From Planctomycetaceae bacterium (GTDB lineage: Bacteria > Planctomycetota > Planctomycetia > Planctomycetales > Planctomycetaceae), in assembly GCA_020426485.1 (NCBI GenBank), contig JAGQPY010000007.1, positions 1 to 43,290 of the forward strand: DNA of 43,290 bases. Reading direction: 5' to 3'. The notes beneath the pieces are model-generated. The model saw only the letters and a program-made list of their open reading frames with translations, searched no databases and had not been told where the DNA came from. The translations under genes and the position numbers were made by a program. Positions 18,840 to 26,574 of the stretch are shown here, one piece after another; positions within the stretch are counted from its first letter, which is position 1, and each line of letters starts with the position of its first letter.

Positions 18840-18855
18840 AGGCAGGATCCTGCCT
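18840..18855. promoter_or_regulatory. Perfect 16-bp palindrome upstream of the PEGA lipoprotein
   Basis: AGGCAGGATCCTGCCT reads the same on both strands and lies 41 bp before the ATG at 18897. With no loop it is more likely a dimeric regulator site than an RNA hairpin. No regulator gene is nearby. Confidence 0.4.
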
Positions 18856-18896
18856 TCGTCAGCTTCCTCAGGAACAATCTCACGAAAACCGTGGTC

Positions 18897-19298
18897 ATGT
18901 CCCGCAGTTCACTGCTGCCAGTGCTGTTGCTGGCCTCAACTCTTACCGGATGCGTTCATCGTCGAGTGACGATCAATTCAAACCCGCCCGGTGCTCTTGT
19001 GCGCGTAGACGGGAAGGATGTCGGCTACACCCCGGCATCACTTGATTTCACCTGGTACGGAACTCGTGAAATCCAACTGTTGAAGGATGGCTACGAAACT
19101 CAGACCCAACTGGTCGACATCTCAGCCCCATGGTATCAGCGATTTCCGCTCGACTTCATCAGCGATAACTTTCTTGGAACACACATTCGGGATCATCGCC
19201 ATATCGACATCCCCATGCGCACACGGACCCCGGATGATTCGACGAATCTGATCCAGCGAGGGCGTTCGCTCCGCAGCGAAGCTGTCCACGGACTTTGA
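18897..19298 (+). CDS. PEGA-domain lipoprotein
   Basis: 133 residues. The N terminus has a lipoprotein signal peptide, MSRSSLLPVLLLASTLTGC, with the lipobox LTGC (Cys19). A PEGA domain follows at about 22-65 (RRVTINSNPPGALVRVDGKD, then YTPASLDFTWYG and LLKDGYETQTQ); this small beta domain is found on many surface proteins. The C-terminal 60 residues are polar. After Lol sorting it would sit in a membrane facing the periplasm. A GTG at 18891 in the same frame would add two residues; ATG 18897 is used because the signal peptide fits better, though no clear Shine-Dalgarno is present. It is convergent with the MlaD-like gene, 166 bp apart, with no obvious terminator between. Confidence 0.75.
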   Translation: MSRSSLLPVLLLASTLTGCVHRRVTINSNPPGALVRVDGKDVGYTPASLDFTWYGTREIQLLKDGYETQTQLVDISAPWYQRFPLDFISDNFLGTHIRDHRHIDIPMRTRTPDDSTNLIQRGRSLRSEAVHGL

Positions 19299-19464
19299 TA
19301 CGATTATTCCGTGTTCACCTAGTGCCCCGTGTTCATTGGTAAAGCTCGCGATCTCGTGGACACGCATTGCTCCGGGACCACGTTCAAGATGGCTGCCATC
19401 CGCGTCGGCTGAGAATCCAGCGTTTGCTCTGAGACAAAGCCCGCTGCCTGAAACTCGACCAGGC

Positions 19465-20580
19465 CTACTGTTCAAATCCCGCTGGCACAACACCTGAGTC
19501 CTTGACGCCGGAACTTCCACGAACCGCTCCTCGAACACCAAGAACTTCCGGATGTCGAGCCACCTTGTCGCTGAAGACCTGAAGATCGGAAATCACCGGC
19601 TTCAGATTGGCCAACAGAACAGAAAGCGTGGCAGACGCGGAATTCAGGTTCCGGTAGATACCGGGGTCCGCCAATAACTGGCGAACCGTTCCCTGCTGAT
19701 CGTTCGCAACAGCAGAAAGCTGTGCCAGATCTCGAGTCATCGCTTCGACATGTCCCAGAGAACCATTCAGTCTGGAGACAATTTCCGAACTCTGCGCGGC
19801 CAACGGTGACGTAGCTGTATTCACCTGAGCCACGGTCATCTCAACCTGTCGCACGACTCCGTTGACGGTTTGGAGTGTCGTGCGAGTTTCGTTCATCAGT
19901 TCAGGCAGAGCGGCAAGTGTCCGCCGCAGCTGTTCCTGATACTGCGGATCAGAAATCAGTGACCCGGCGGCAGCCAGCGTCTGTTCAGCCGTCCGCATCG
20001 TCTTCGTGAACTGTTCCAGCGAGGCAACGGATTGCTGCATTGTGTTCCTGCCGTCAGGCCCCGTACTTTGCAGCATTTGATTCAGATTTCCGGCCAGACG
20101 CTCCCATTCGCGCCCGGTCCCCTCAAATGCATCCAATGTAGCGGTCAGCCGATGCTCCATTCGAGTCACGATTTCTGCTGGATTCGGTGAGGAGTGTCCA
20201 ATCAGTCGATCGCCGCTGTCCACCAGCACGTCACTCTTTCCGGAAACCACCTCGATTGCACCATCGCCAAGCAGCGACCGGGTCACCAAAGCACGAGAAT
20301 CTGCGGGCAGTGCGAACTCTTCGTAAATCAGCACATCGACGGCAACTCCACGGTGATCCGGCAGCAGTTTCAGCGACTCAACCTGGCCAATGCGAATGCC
20401 ATTCAACCGGACAGGCGCTTCCGTATGAAGTCCCGTCGCGTCTTTCACCAGGATCGTGATCCGCTTTCCGGGGCGCAGGTAGCCACCAACTTCACCAAAC
20501 TGAAACACCATGACAACGACAGCCACCAGTGCAGCGACTGCCATCAAACCCACTCGAAATTCCTGAGATTTGCTATCCAT
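19465..20580 (-). CDS. MlaD/MCE-family lipid-transport protein
   Basis: 371 residues. One N-terminal membrane helix (about 11-30, VGLMAVAALVAVVVMVFQ) is followed by an MCE domain at about 38-120 (KRITILVKDATGLHTEAPVRL, then NGIRIGQVESLKL, SRALVTRSLLGDGAIEVVSG). A long helical, Gln/Thr-rich C-terminal region (about 130-340) resembles the extensions of large MCE proteins that form periplasmic tunnels. MCE proteins bind lipids and deliver them to or from an ABC transporter in the inner membrane. The ATP-binding and permease genes lie directly upstream on the same strand. ATG 20580 begins just before the helix; an ATG at 20664 would add 28 polar residues. Confidence 0.85.
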   Translation of the reverse strand: MDSKSQEFRVGLMAVAALVAVVVMVFQFGEVGGYLRPGKRITILVKDATGLHTEAPVRLNGIRIGQVESLKLLPDHRGVAVDVLIYEEFALPADSRALVTRSLLGDGAIEVVSGKSDVLVDSGDRLIGHSSPNPAEIVTRMEHRLTATLDAFEGTGREWERLAGNLNQMLQSTGPDGRNTMQQSVASLEQFTKTMRTAEQTLAAAGSLISDPQYQEQLRRTLAALPELMNETRTTLQTVNGVVRQVEMTVAQVNTATSPLAAQSSEIVSRLNGSLGHVEAMTRDLAQLSAVANDQQGTVRQLLADPGIYRNLNSASATLSVLLANLKPVISDLQVFSDKVARHPEVLGVRGAVRGSSGVKDSGVVPAGFEQ

Positions 20581-20780
20581 AGCGTCTGCTTCTTCATGAA
20601 AAAGGGTCGGAACGGATTCCTTCCGATCCGAAAACCTCAAACTGCCGCTCCGGGAAGTACGCATTTACCTAACGTGAGTCGTGCCCGGATCTGACTCAAT
20701 CGATCGCTCCAAACGAAACTGCTGATTCCATTGATCACTGACAAACTGCGAACATCTCACTTCATTAGTGTCCACCAAAT

Positions 20781-20801
20781 GTGCGACAGAAACTGTCGCA
20801 C
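20781..20801 (-). promoter_or_regulatory. Perfect hairpin between mlaF-like and mlaD-like genes
   Basis: GTGCGACAG (20781-20789) and CTGTCGCAC (20793-20801) form a perfect 9-bp stem with a 3-nt loop, 37 bp after the ATPase stop and about 200 bp before the mlaD-like start. Only a short AT-rich stretch, not a T-run, follows on the minus strand. It may be an mRNA processing site, a partial terminator, or an operator. Confidence 0.5.
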
Positions 20802-20837
20802 CCGGCCACCGGTGTGGCATGACAGAAGGAATGAGTT

Positions 20838-21656
20838 TCACGCAGCGCGAATGTCGACGGAGCCTCCCGACGAAACTGCAGCACCGCCGGACTCAATCTC
20901 GTCCTCACCGATGTACTCCATGACCAGAGGATGGCGACAGCGAGTGAACTCACGCCAGGTGCCATCGAAAACAATCTGCGATTCATCGGGTCCCAGACGA
21001 TTTCCGGGGACCATCATGATCACACGATCAGCCACCCGCCTGATCGTGCGAAGGTCGTGCGTGACAATCACTCCGGTCACATTTCTGCGATCACGAACTG
21101 CCAGGATCAGATCGTCAATTCGGCGACAGTTCAGCGGATCGAGGCCTGTTGTTGGTTCGTCGTAGAACATCACATCCGGACTCAACGCAAGTGCTCGAGC
21201 CAGGCCAACACGTTTCTGCATTCCACCAGAGATCTCAGATGGTCGCTTGTGCAGAATGTCCGTGTTCAAACCAACTTCATCCAGTCGTTCGATGACCGTT
21301 TGGCGAATCAACGCTTCACTTGTCACGCCCGACTGACGGAGCCCGAACGCCACATTTTCAAATATGCTAAGACTGTCAAACAGCGCGGCTCCCTGAAACA
21401 GATAGCCCAGCTTTCGCTGCAGCCTGCCGCGTTCCGAAGCAGTTAAACCGGAAACGTCGTGGTCAAACCAGCGCAGTGTGCCGGAAGTCGGCTCAATCAA
21501 CTTCATGAGAACCTTCATTGTGACACTTTTGCCACAACCACTTTCTCCGACAATGGCAACGGTTTCCCCGTGTCGAATCACAAGATTCAGATCGCGCAGA
21601 ACCGTCTGGCGGCCGAACGTACAGTGAACAGATTTCAGTTCCAGAACCGGATTCAA
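20838..21656 (-). CDS. ABC transporter ATP-binding protein, MlaF-like
   Basis: A 272-residue ATPase with Walker A GESGCGKS at 37-44, Q-loop near LFQGAALFDSL (about 86-96), signature SGGMQKRVGLARALAL (about 143-158), Walker B VMFYDEPTTGLDP (about 162-174) and H-loop VIVTHDLRTI (about 195). The FQGAALFDSL and SGGMQKR forms are typical of MlaF/Mkl lipid-transport ATPases. It energises lipid movement through the permease encoded 13 bp upstream and the MCE protein downstream. The C terminus (about 225-272) has an acidic, Ser/Gly-rich tail. No MlaB (STAS) or MlaC gene is present in the cluster. Confidence 0.9.
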   Translation of the reverse strand: MNPVLELKSVHCTFGRQTVLRDLNLVIRHGETVAIVGESGCGKSVTMKVLMKLIEPTSGTLRWFDHDVSGLTASERGRLQRKLGYLFQGAALFDSLSIFENVAFGLRQSGVTSEALIRQTVIERLDEVGLNTDILHKRPSEISGGMQKRVGLARALALSPDVMFYDEPTTGLDPLNCRRIDDLILAVRDRRNVTGVIVTHDLRTIRRVADRVIMMVPGNRLGPDESQIVFDGTWREFTRCRHPLVMEYIGEDEIESGGAAVSSGGSVDIRAA

Positions 21657-21669
21657 AACACACCTGCCA

Positions 21670-22548
21670 TCAGTTCAAATCAATCAGAAGCAGTGCCAGA
21701 GAAACCGCATCCGGCCAGATGGTGTAGTAGGCCGAATTCAGGGCCACAGTGAGTAAAAGATCCAGCCCAAGAATCGCGACAAATGATTGCACAAAAGCCT
21801 GCGTCGCGGCTCTGCCAACTCCTTCAGCTCCGGCACCGCAATAAAATCCATTTCGACAGGCGATGACCGATATTGCCGAACCAAAAAAGATGCTCTTCAA
21901 CAGCCCCGCACCAACGTCCCAACCAGTCACAAACTGACGAGCGTAGAGCCAGTAAAGTTCACTATTGATACGCAGCACCTGAACACTGAATAACCAACCG
22001 GAGAGAATTCCGACGGCATCTGCAAGCGCCGTCAGCAACGGAATAAGAAGCACGCAGGCCATGAATCTCGGCAGCACAAGATGCGCAATCGGATCGGCTC
22101 CCAGTGAGCGAATCGCGTAGATCTGATCCGTCACTCGCATGGTGCCCAGTTGAGCGGCCATCGCAGAACCAACTCGACCAGCAAGCATCGTCGCGGCAAG
22201 CACCGGGCCAAGTTCGGAAACAAGCGTCATCGTGATGACGGCACCAAGTCGCGACTCCATGTGCAGCATCTTGAACTGGGTATGAGTCTGGACAGCCAGC
22301 ACCATTCCGATGAACGTTCCGGTGATAACGACCACCGGAACGCTGCGAACGCCGATATCATACAGGATGGGCGTCAGAATATCGCGCCGTGGCAGACGAC
22401 AGCCCACGCCGCAGAGGATATGAAAACTGAAGATCGCAAGCCCGCCGACGCTGGAAACGAACTCACGTATGATTCGTCCCAAACTACAGAGTGTTGTCGT
22501 TGTGGTTGCTAAAACGAAACCAGACATTTCAGACGCATCCGTGCGCAT
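21670..22548 (-). CDS. ABC transporter permease, MlaE family
   Basis: A 292-residue permease with several membrane helices and the MlaE signature region GTFIGMVLAVQTHTQF (about 78-93), VSELGPVLAATMLAGRVGSAMAAQLGTMRVTDQIYAIRSLG (given by its blocks ELGPVLAA and AGRVGSA) and a C-terminal SAYYTIWPDAVSLALLL. It forms the inner-membrane part of a lipid ABC transporter with the following ATPase and MCE genes. ATG 22548 has no good Shine-Dalgarno; ATG 22527 is an alternative. This is probably the first gene of the operon. Confidence 0.9.
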   Translation of the reverse strand: MRTDASEMSGFVLATTTTTLCSLGRIIREFVSSVGGLAIFSFHILCGVGCRLPRRDILTPILYDIGVRSVPVVVITGTFIGMVLAVQTHTQFKMLHMESRLGAVITMTLVSELGPVLAATMLAGRVGSAMAAQLGTMRVTDQIYAIRSLGADPIAHLVLPRFMACVLLIPLLTALADAVGILSGWLFSVQVLRINSELYWLYARQFVTGWDVGAGLLKSIFFGSAISVIACRNGFYCGAGAEGVGRAATQAFVQSFVAILGLDLLLTVALNSAYYTIWPDAVSLALLLIDLN

Positions 22549-22700
22549 TCGTTGAAGATTGGCATCGAATCAATCGGTCCATAAGTCACGAATCTCGCGA
22601 CAGGACAGAGTGAACGTTCACCCTTCGGATTCTCGCAGAAGACATACCGCCGAGATCACCGGGCCTTGACCAGCAGATACGGCAGCGCAGGAAACAACTG

Positions 22701-22723
22701 CCGGCAGGCGGTTCGCCCGCCGG
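22701..22723. repeat. GC-rich stem-loop
   Basis: CCGGCAGGCG (22701-22710) pairs with CGCCCGCCGG (22714-22723) with one A/C mismatch and a 3-nt loop. TGTATTTT follows on the plus strand. It lies about 150 bp upstream of the mlaE-like start, not downstream of any known plus-strand gene. Confidence 0.4.
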
Positions 22724-23157
22724 TGTATTTTACGACGGAGCCCCAAACTGAATCGAGACCAGTCTGGACCACCGATTCCGGGTCGGACAACACGGTGCGG
22801 TTTCCGCTTCGGCAAACCCTGTTTTCCAACGACGATGGCCTCAATAGTAGTTCAGTCACTGGACATGTCCCGGTTTTTGACCTCACAGCAGCTTCCAACT
22901 CCCGAAAACCCAGTTGCCTGCCGACTCCTCGAAGGCCTGCCAGAATCCGAATCACTGAACGTCGCCTGCCCGGAAACATTCTTTGCCCCGAACCGTAGAC
23001 AAGACAACATGTTACGGCAATTCCCTCGTTTGGACTTCTGGTTACAAAGACACCGAATTCTTCATGAAGCCGCCTCTACCCAGCGAAACGGACGGCGGGC
23101 ACAATGACCGTCGCGAGGTCAACCCGGACTGAATTGACTCGACAGATGAGAGCTTCC

Positions 23158-23262
23158 GATTTTGGCGAACTGGCTCGGGTTGAGTCAGACTCTCAGAGCG
23201 ACCAACTGAAGCGTTTCCGAGCGGCGGTTCGAACGGTCTGAGACAGGACCTCGTCGGAAAAT
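23158..23262 (-). repeat. Dispersed intergenic repeat, copy B
   Basis: This copy aligns without gaps to copy A over 84 bp (65 identical). It lies about 240 bp upstream of the LRR gene and is read in the same orientation as copy A. Beyond 23241 the similarity to copy A continues with one small gap through CTCGTC to about 23255. Confidence 0.7.
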
Positions 23263-23498
23263 GACCATCACTCACCCGGAATCCACGAGAAGATTGAATC
23301 GGAAGGTGAAACGGGATAACCTCGTTATCTGGTTCGAGCCCTGAGTTGGCTATCCCACCAACACAACATTCCCGCCCCACGCTGTCAGAAACGAAATCTT
23401 CAGCACTCTGCATGCTGGCCGCTGAGTCGACCTCGGAAGCCGAGAAGCAGATCGTGATCAGGACAGAGTTTCCAGCTATTACTCACAGGACAAAACAG

Positions 23499-24551
23499 AT
23501 GCTTACAAACTTTATCAAAGTGCTGGCAGCGATGGCAGCATGCAGCGTGCAGGTGTCACTGGCTGACGAACTGTCTGATACCGACAAGGCATTGATTCAG
23601 GCTGTGCGCGATGCTGGTGGTCAGGCGATGCAACTGGCGAAGAATGACACCCGCCTGACAATCGCGTTTCATCTTTCCGACAAAGAGATCGTTGACGACA
23701 CTCTGAAAATCCTCACCGGTGCCAACAATGTGTACTCGCTGAATCTTCGCGGCACAAAGGTCACGGACAATGGCCTGAGCCACATTGCTGCCCTCAAGGG
23801 CCTGGTGAAGCTCCATCTGGAAAAGACCGCAGTGACGGATGCCGGCATTGCAAAACTGACGGGCCTGGAAAACCTTGAATACTTAAACGTCTATGAAACA
23901 GCCGTCACCGATGAAGCCCTCAAGTCGCTGGCAAACCTGAAGAATCTGAAGAAGTTGTTCGTGTGGCAGACTAAGGTTACTGAACAGGGCGAAGAACAGC
24001 TGAAGGCTGCAGTGGCTGGTCTGGAGATCGTGCCCGACTTTCGCAAAGAACGCCAGTTGGCGGCCCTGGAAGCTGGTCGAGCCGCTGAAGACGCCGCAAA
24101 AGAAGTGGAAGAGCTGGCGGCCGCGATCCCTGCCGCGGAAAAGGCCGCCGCAGAGGCCGCCACTAAATCCGAGGCAGCAGCGAAAGAACTGGCCGCTGTC
24201 AACGAACAGGTGAAAGCTTCCGAGGCGAAGGCCGCTGAAGCAGCCAAGGCCTTCTCCGGCGCTGAGAAGACACTTGCAGATCTGAAAAAGAATGCTGATG
24301 CTCCGAAAGCAGTTGTCGATGCGGCGGAGAAAGCCGTGGCTGACAGCAAGGCAGCGGTTGATTCGGCGACGAAGGCCGTCGAAGAAGCAAAGAAGGCTGT
24401 GGAACCAAAGAAGAAAGCGGCGGACGAAGCGAAGAAGGCCGCTGACGAAGCGAAAAAGAAATCGGACGAAACGAAAAAGAAGTCCGAAGACGCCATCCGC
24501 AAGGCCGCAGAACTCAAGAAGAAGGCTGAAGAGCTCAACAACGCTGGTTAA
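23499..24551 (+). CDS. Secreted LRR protein with Ala/Lys-rich coiled-coil C terminus
   Basis: 350 residues from ATG 23499; AGGAC about 8 bp upstream supports this start. A signal peptide (MLTNFIKVLAAMAACSVQVS, cleavage near SLA-DE) is followed by about four leucine-rich repeats at roughly 65-165 (SLNLRGTKVTDNGLSHIAAL, KLHLEKTAVTDAGIAKLTGL, YLNVYETAVTDEALKSL, KLFVWQTKVTEQGEEQL). From about 180 to the end it is almost only Ala, Lys, Glu, Asp and Ser in a continuous helix, with tandem EAKKA and ADEAKKKS-like units, resembling TolA or other long periplasmic spacers. Long antisense frames over this part are caused by the base composition. A terminator follows about 70 bp after the stop. Confidence 0.8.
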   Translation: MLTNFIKVLAAMAACSVQVSLADELSDTDKALIQAVRDAGGQAMQLAKNDTRLTIAFHLSDKEIVDDTLKILTGANNVYSLNLRGTKVTDNGLSHIAALKGLVKLHLEKTAVTDAGIAKLTGLENLEYLNVYETAVTDEALKSLANLKNLKKLFVWQTKVTEQGEEQLKAAVAGLEIVPDFRKERQLAALEAGRAAEDAAKEVEELAAAIPAAEKAAAEAATKSEAAAKELAAVNEQVKASEAKAAEAAKAFSGAEKTLADLKKNADAPKAVVDAAEKAVADSKAAVDSATKAVEEAKKAVEPKKKAADEAKKAADEAKKKSDETKKKSEDAIRKAAELKKKAEELNNAG

Positions 24552-24599
24552 GAATTCTTTCCGAAGGCAACATTCCTTGTGCGGCCCTGCATTCATCAG

Positions 24600-24626
24600 C
24601 GGGTCATATCGATGAAGTCTGACCCG
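24600..24626 (+). promoter_or_regulatory. Hairpin competing with the terminator before the sulfatase gene
   Basis: CGGGTCA (24600-24606) pairs with TGACCCG (24620-24626), a 7-bp stem with a 13-nt loop. Its second arm includes ACCCG, which is also the first arm of the following terminator, so only one can form. The arrangement is that of an antiterminator/terminator switch, though chance similarity cannot be ruled out. Confidence 0.35.
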
Positions 24627-24655
24627 TTCCGCGTTTGCGGCACGGGTTTCTTTTT
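24622..24655 (+). terminator. Rho-independent terminator after the LRR gene
   Basis: ACCCGT (24622-24627) and CCGC (24629-24632) pair with GCGG (24637-24640) and ACGGGT (24642-24647) around a GTTT loop and one T/C mismatch. TTCTTTTT follows. It ends the LRR transcript and lies 47 bp before the preferred sulfatase start. Confidence 0.8.
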
Positions 24656-24701
24656 GTCGTTCTCAATGCTCTCCAACGGCAACGGAACAGAAACACTACA
24701 C

Positions 24702-26324
24702 ATGAACCGATCACACACTGTTCTCATCGGACGTAGGCCCGCATGGATTTTCCGCCGTACATTCGTGGTGCTGCTCAGCGTAACAGCCCCACTCTGCTCT
24801 CAGGCTGAGGGGCAAAGCGCCAACCGGCCGAATGTCATTCTGATGATGGCCGATGATCTGGGATTCTCAGACCTTGGTTGCTACGGAAGTGAAATCTCAA
24901 CACCAAACCTCGACCAACTCGCGGCGGACGGTGTTCGACTCAGCCAGTTCTACAACACTGCCAAGTGCCACTCCTCGCGCATCTGCCTGCTCACCGGTCG
25001 ATATCCGTTTCAGGCCGGCGGCGAAGCCATGTCAGCAGGTCCCACAATTGCCGAGGTCATGAAAGAGAACGGCTACTTCACATCAATGACGGGAAAATGG
25101 CACCTGCAGGACCAACCAACCGATCGAGGGTTCGATCGATACTGGGGACACCTTTCCGGCGCCACGAACTACTTCACAGGGGATAATACGTTTCGCCTGA
25201 ACGGCCAGCCGTGGAATGAGTTTGGCCCCGAATTTTACACAACCGATGCCAATATCGACTTTGCCACACGGTTTATTACCGAAGCCGTTTCCAGTGGAAA
25301 ACCGTTCTTCCATTACATCGCATTCAACGCTCCGCATTACCCATTGCAGGCCAAAGAGGTCGACATCAAGAGGTACAAGGGTAAATACAGCGAGGGATGG
25401 GACAGCATCCGGCAGCGAAGATATCAACGGCAACTGGACCTGAAACTGATACGCCCGGAGTTCGCTCTAAGTCCCCGTCCTGATTACATACCTGCGTGGC
25501 ACGAACTAACAGACAAAGAACGTGCATGGGAAGAAGCACGGATGGAAGTCTTTGCGGCCATGGTCGACTGTCTGGACCAGAACGTTGGGCGCCTGACAAA
25601 CTTCCTGAAGCAACAGAACCTGTTTGAAAATACTCTGATCCTTTTTTGTTCAGACAATGGTGCGTGTCCCTTTGAACGAACGAAGGGAAGATCGCTCCCG
25701 GCGTCCAGCCCTGAATCCTACTGGTGTTACGACGTCGGCTGGGCTCACGTGGGAAACACGCCGTTCCGCTGGTTCAAACAAAATCAGCACGAAGGCGGAA
25801 TCTCGTCGCCGCTGATTGCCCACTGGCCGGCAGTGCTGAAGAATCAGGCTGACACGATTTCTCATCAACCGGGACACCTGATCGATCTCGTCTCCACCAT
25901 CTGCGATGCGACAAACTCAACATTCCCCGAATCGTTCAGAAATGAACCATGTACAAGGCCACAGGGACAAACTCTTCTGCCAGTCCTGAAGGGCCAGGAA
26001 AGAATAGCGCCTGAATTCATGTACTTTCAGTTCAGCAACAACCGAGCAATTCGCGTGAACAACTGGAAAGCTGTCTCTGCGAACGGCGGACGATGGGAAC
26101 TTTACGATATGACAAACGACAGAAGCGAACTCAACGATTTGGCCGACAGTAATCCGGACAAGCTGTCGGAACTGATAAAAAAATGGCACGACGTCGCTGA
26201 AAATGTCGACATGGCTCCTCGCAATCTACGGAAGCCGGCTTCGGACAAAGCACCCACGTTTCCGGAAAAATCCCGCACTCGTCGCACCGCCAGACCCGGA
26301 GGCGTTCAGGGAGTAGAAAACTGA
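24702..26324 (+). CDS. Exported Cys-type sulfatase
   Basis: 540 residues from ATG 24702. The N terminus has an RR-containing signal sequence (RRTFVVLLSVTAPLCSQA), possibly Tat-type. Sulfatase signatures follow: NVILMMADDLGFSDLGCYG with the metal-binding DD at 51-52, and CHSSRICLLTGR, whose Cys89 is the residue converted to formylglycine (CxSxR type). TGKWHL has the conserved Lys at about 132; FCSDNGACPF and KQNQHEGGISSPLIAHWP carry the remaining active-site Asp/Asn and Lys. It hydrolyses sulfate esters, probably of algal or other polysaccharides, outside the cytoplasm. The frame stays open to 24579, but that part contains the terminator. No formylglycine-generating enzyme gene is in the window. 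Confidence 0.93.
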   Translation: MNRSHTVLIGRRPAWIFRRTFVVLLSVTAPLCSQAEGQSANRPNVILMMADDLGFSDLGCYGSEISTPNLDQLAADGVRLSQFYNTAKCHSSRICLLTGRYPFQAGGEAMSAGPTIAEVMKENGYFTSMTGKWHLQDQPTDRGFDRYWGHLSGATNYFTGDNTFRLNGQPWNEFGPEFYTTDANIDFATRFITEAVSSGKPFFHYIAFNAPHYPLQAKEVDIKRYKGKYSEGWDSIRQRRYQRQLDLKLIRPEFALSPRPDYIPAWHELTDKERAWEEARMEVFAAMVDCLDQNVGRLTNFLKQQNLFENTLILFCSDNGACPFERTKGRSLPASSPESYWCYDVGWAHVGNTPFRWFKQNQHEGGISSPLIAHWPAVLKNQADTISHQPGHLIDLVSTICDATNSTFPESFRNEPCTRPQGQTLLPVLKGQERIAPEFMYFQFSNNRAIRVNNWKAVSANGGRWELYDMTNDRSELNDLADSNPDKLSELIKKWHDVAENVDMAPRNLRKPASDKAPTFPEKSRTRRTARPGGVQGVEN

Positions 26325-26379
26325 AAGAAACCACATGACCAGATGTCGACGGAGCGAAGATGAGCCAGCGCCATTCAAC

Positions 26380-26425
26380 AACCATCCCGCAGACGGTCAT
26401 GAAAGTCGCCACCAACGGGATGGTT
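26380..26425. repeat. Perfect 10-bp inverted repeat between convergent genes
   Basis: AACCATCCCG (26380-26389) and CGGGATGGTT (26416-26425) are exact reverse complements with a 26-nt loop. They lie between the sulfatase (+) and the cytochrome gene (-), whose 3' ends face each other across 250 bp. No T-run follows on either strand; a bidirectional transcript end is possible. Confidence 0.5.
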
Positions 26426-26574
26426 CCATCAGGCGGCAGCGCTCTCAAACGGCGGTGCCACCAAACGAAATCTGACTGTGAACCCAGACCGCTGAAATCC
26501 GACCAGCGCATTCTGACTAACTGGTTCTTCCCCGGAAAATCGCCCCACGCGAGCCCCCGGCAACCCAGACGGGC

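Larger units (their letters stand above)
22549..23498. other. Long intergenic region with no recognisable gene
   Basis: About 950 bp between the divergent mlaE-like and LRR genes. Open frames of 65-123 codons occur on both strands, but none has a domain, signal peptide or ribosome binding site. The region holds a GC-rich stem-loop (22701-22723), repeat copy B, and a hairpin GATAAC (23315-23320) / GTTATC (23324-23329). Promoters for both flanking genes must lie here. A decayed gene or an RNA gene remains possible. Confidence 0.5.

Noticed and set aside
23313..23356. tRNA-like piece with GGTTCGAGCC and flanking GGGATA / TATCCC
   Set aside because: It looked like a T-arm with acceptor ends, but the T-stem does not pair, the spacing is far too short for a tRNA, and no anticodon or D-arm is present.
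23042..23413. 123-codon minus-strand open frame covering repeat copy B
   Set aside because: The only similarity found is to the other repeat copies, and copy A has a stop codon just ahead of the shared segment in the matching frame. Not supported as a full protein gene, though a peptide origin of the repeat is left open in the findings.
23883..24596. Two long minus-strand open frames (237 and 216 codons) opposite the LRR gene
   Set aside because: They lie against the Ala/Lys/Glu-rich coil; the reverse complement gives Phe/Leu/Ser- and Ala/Ser/Phe-rich translations without signals. The open frames follow from the low-complexity codons.
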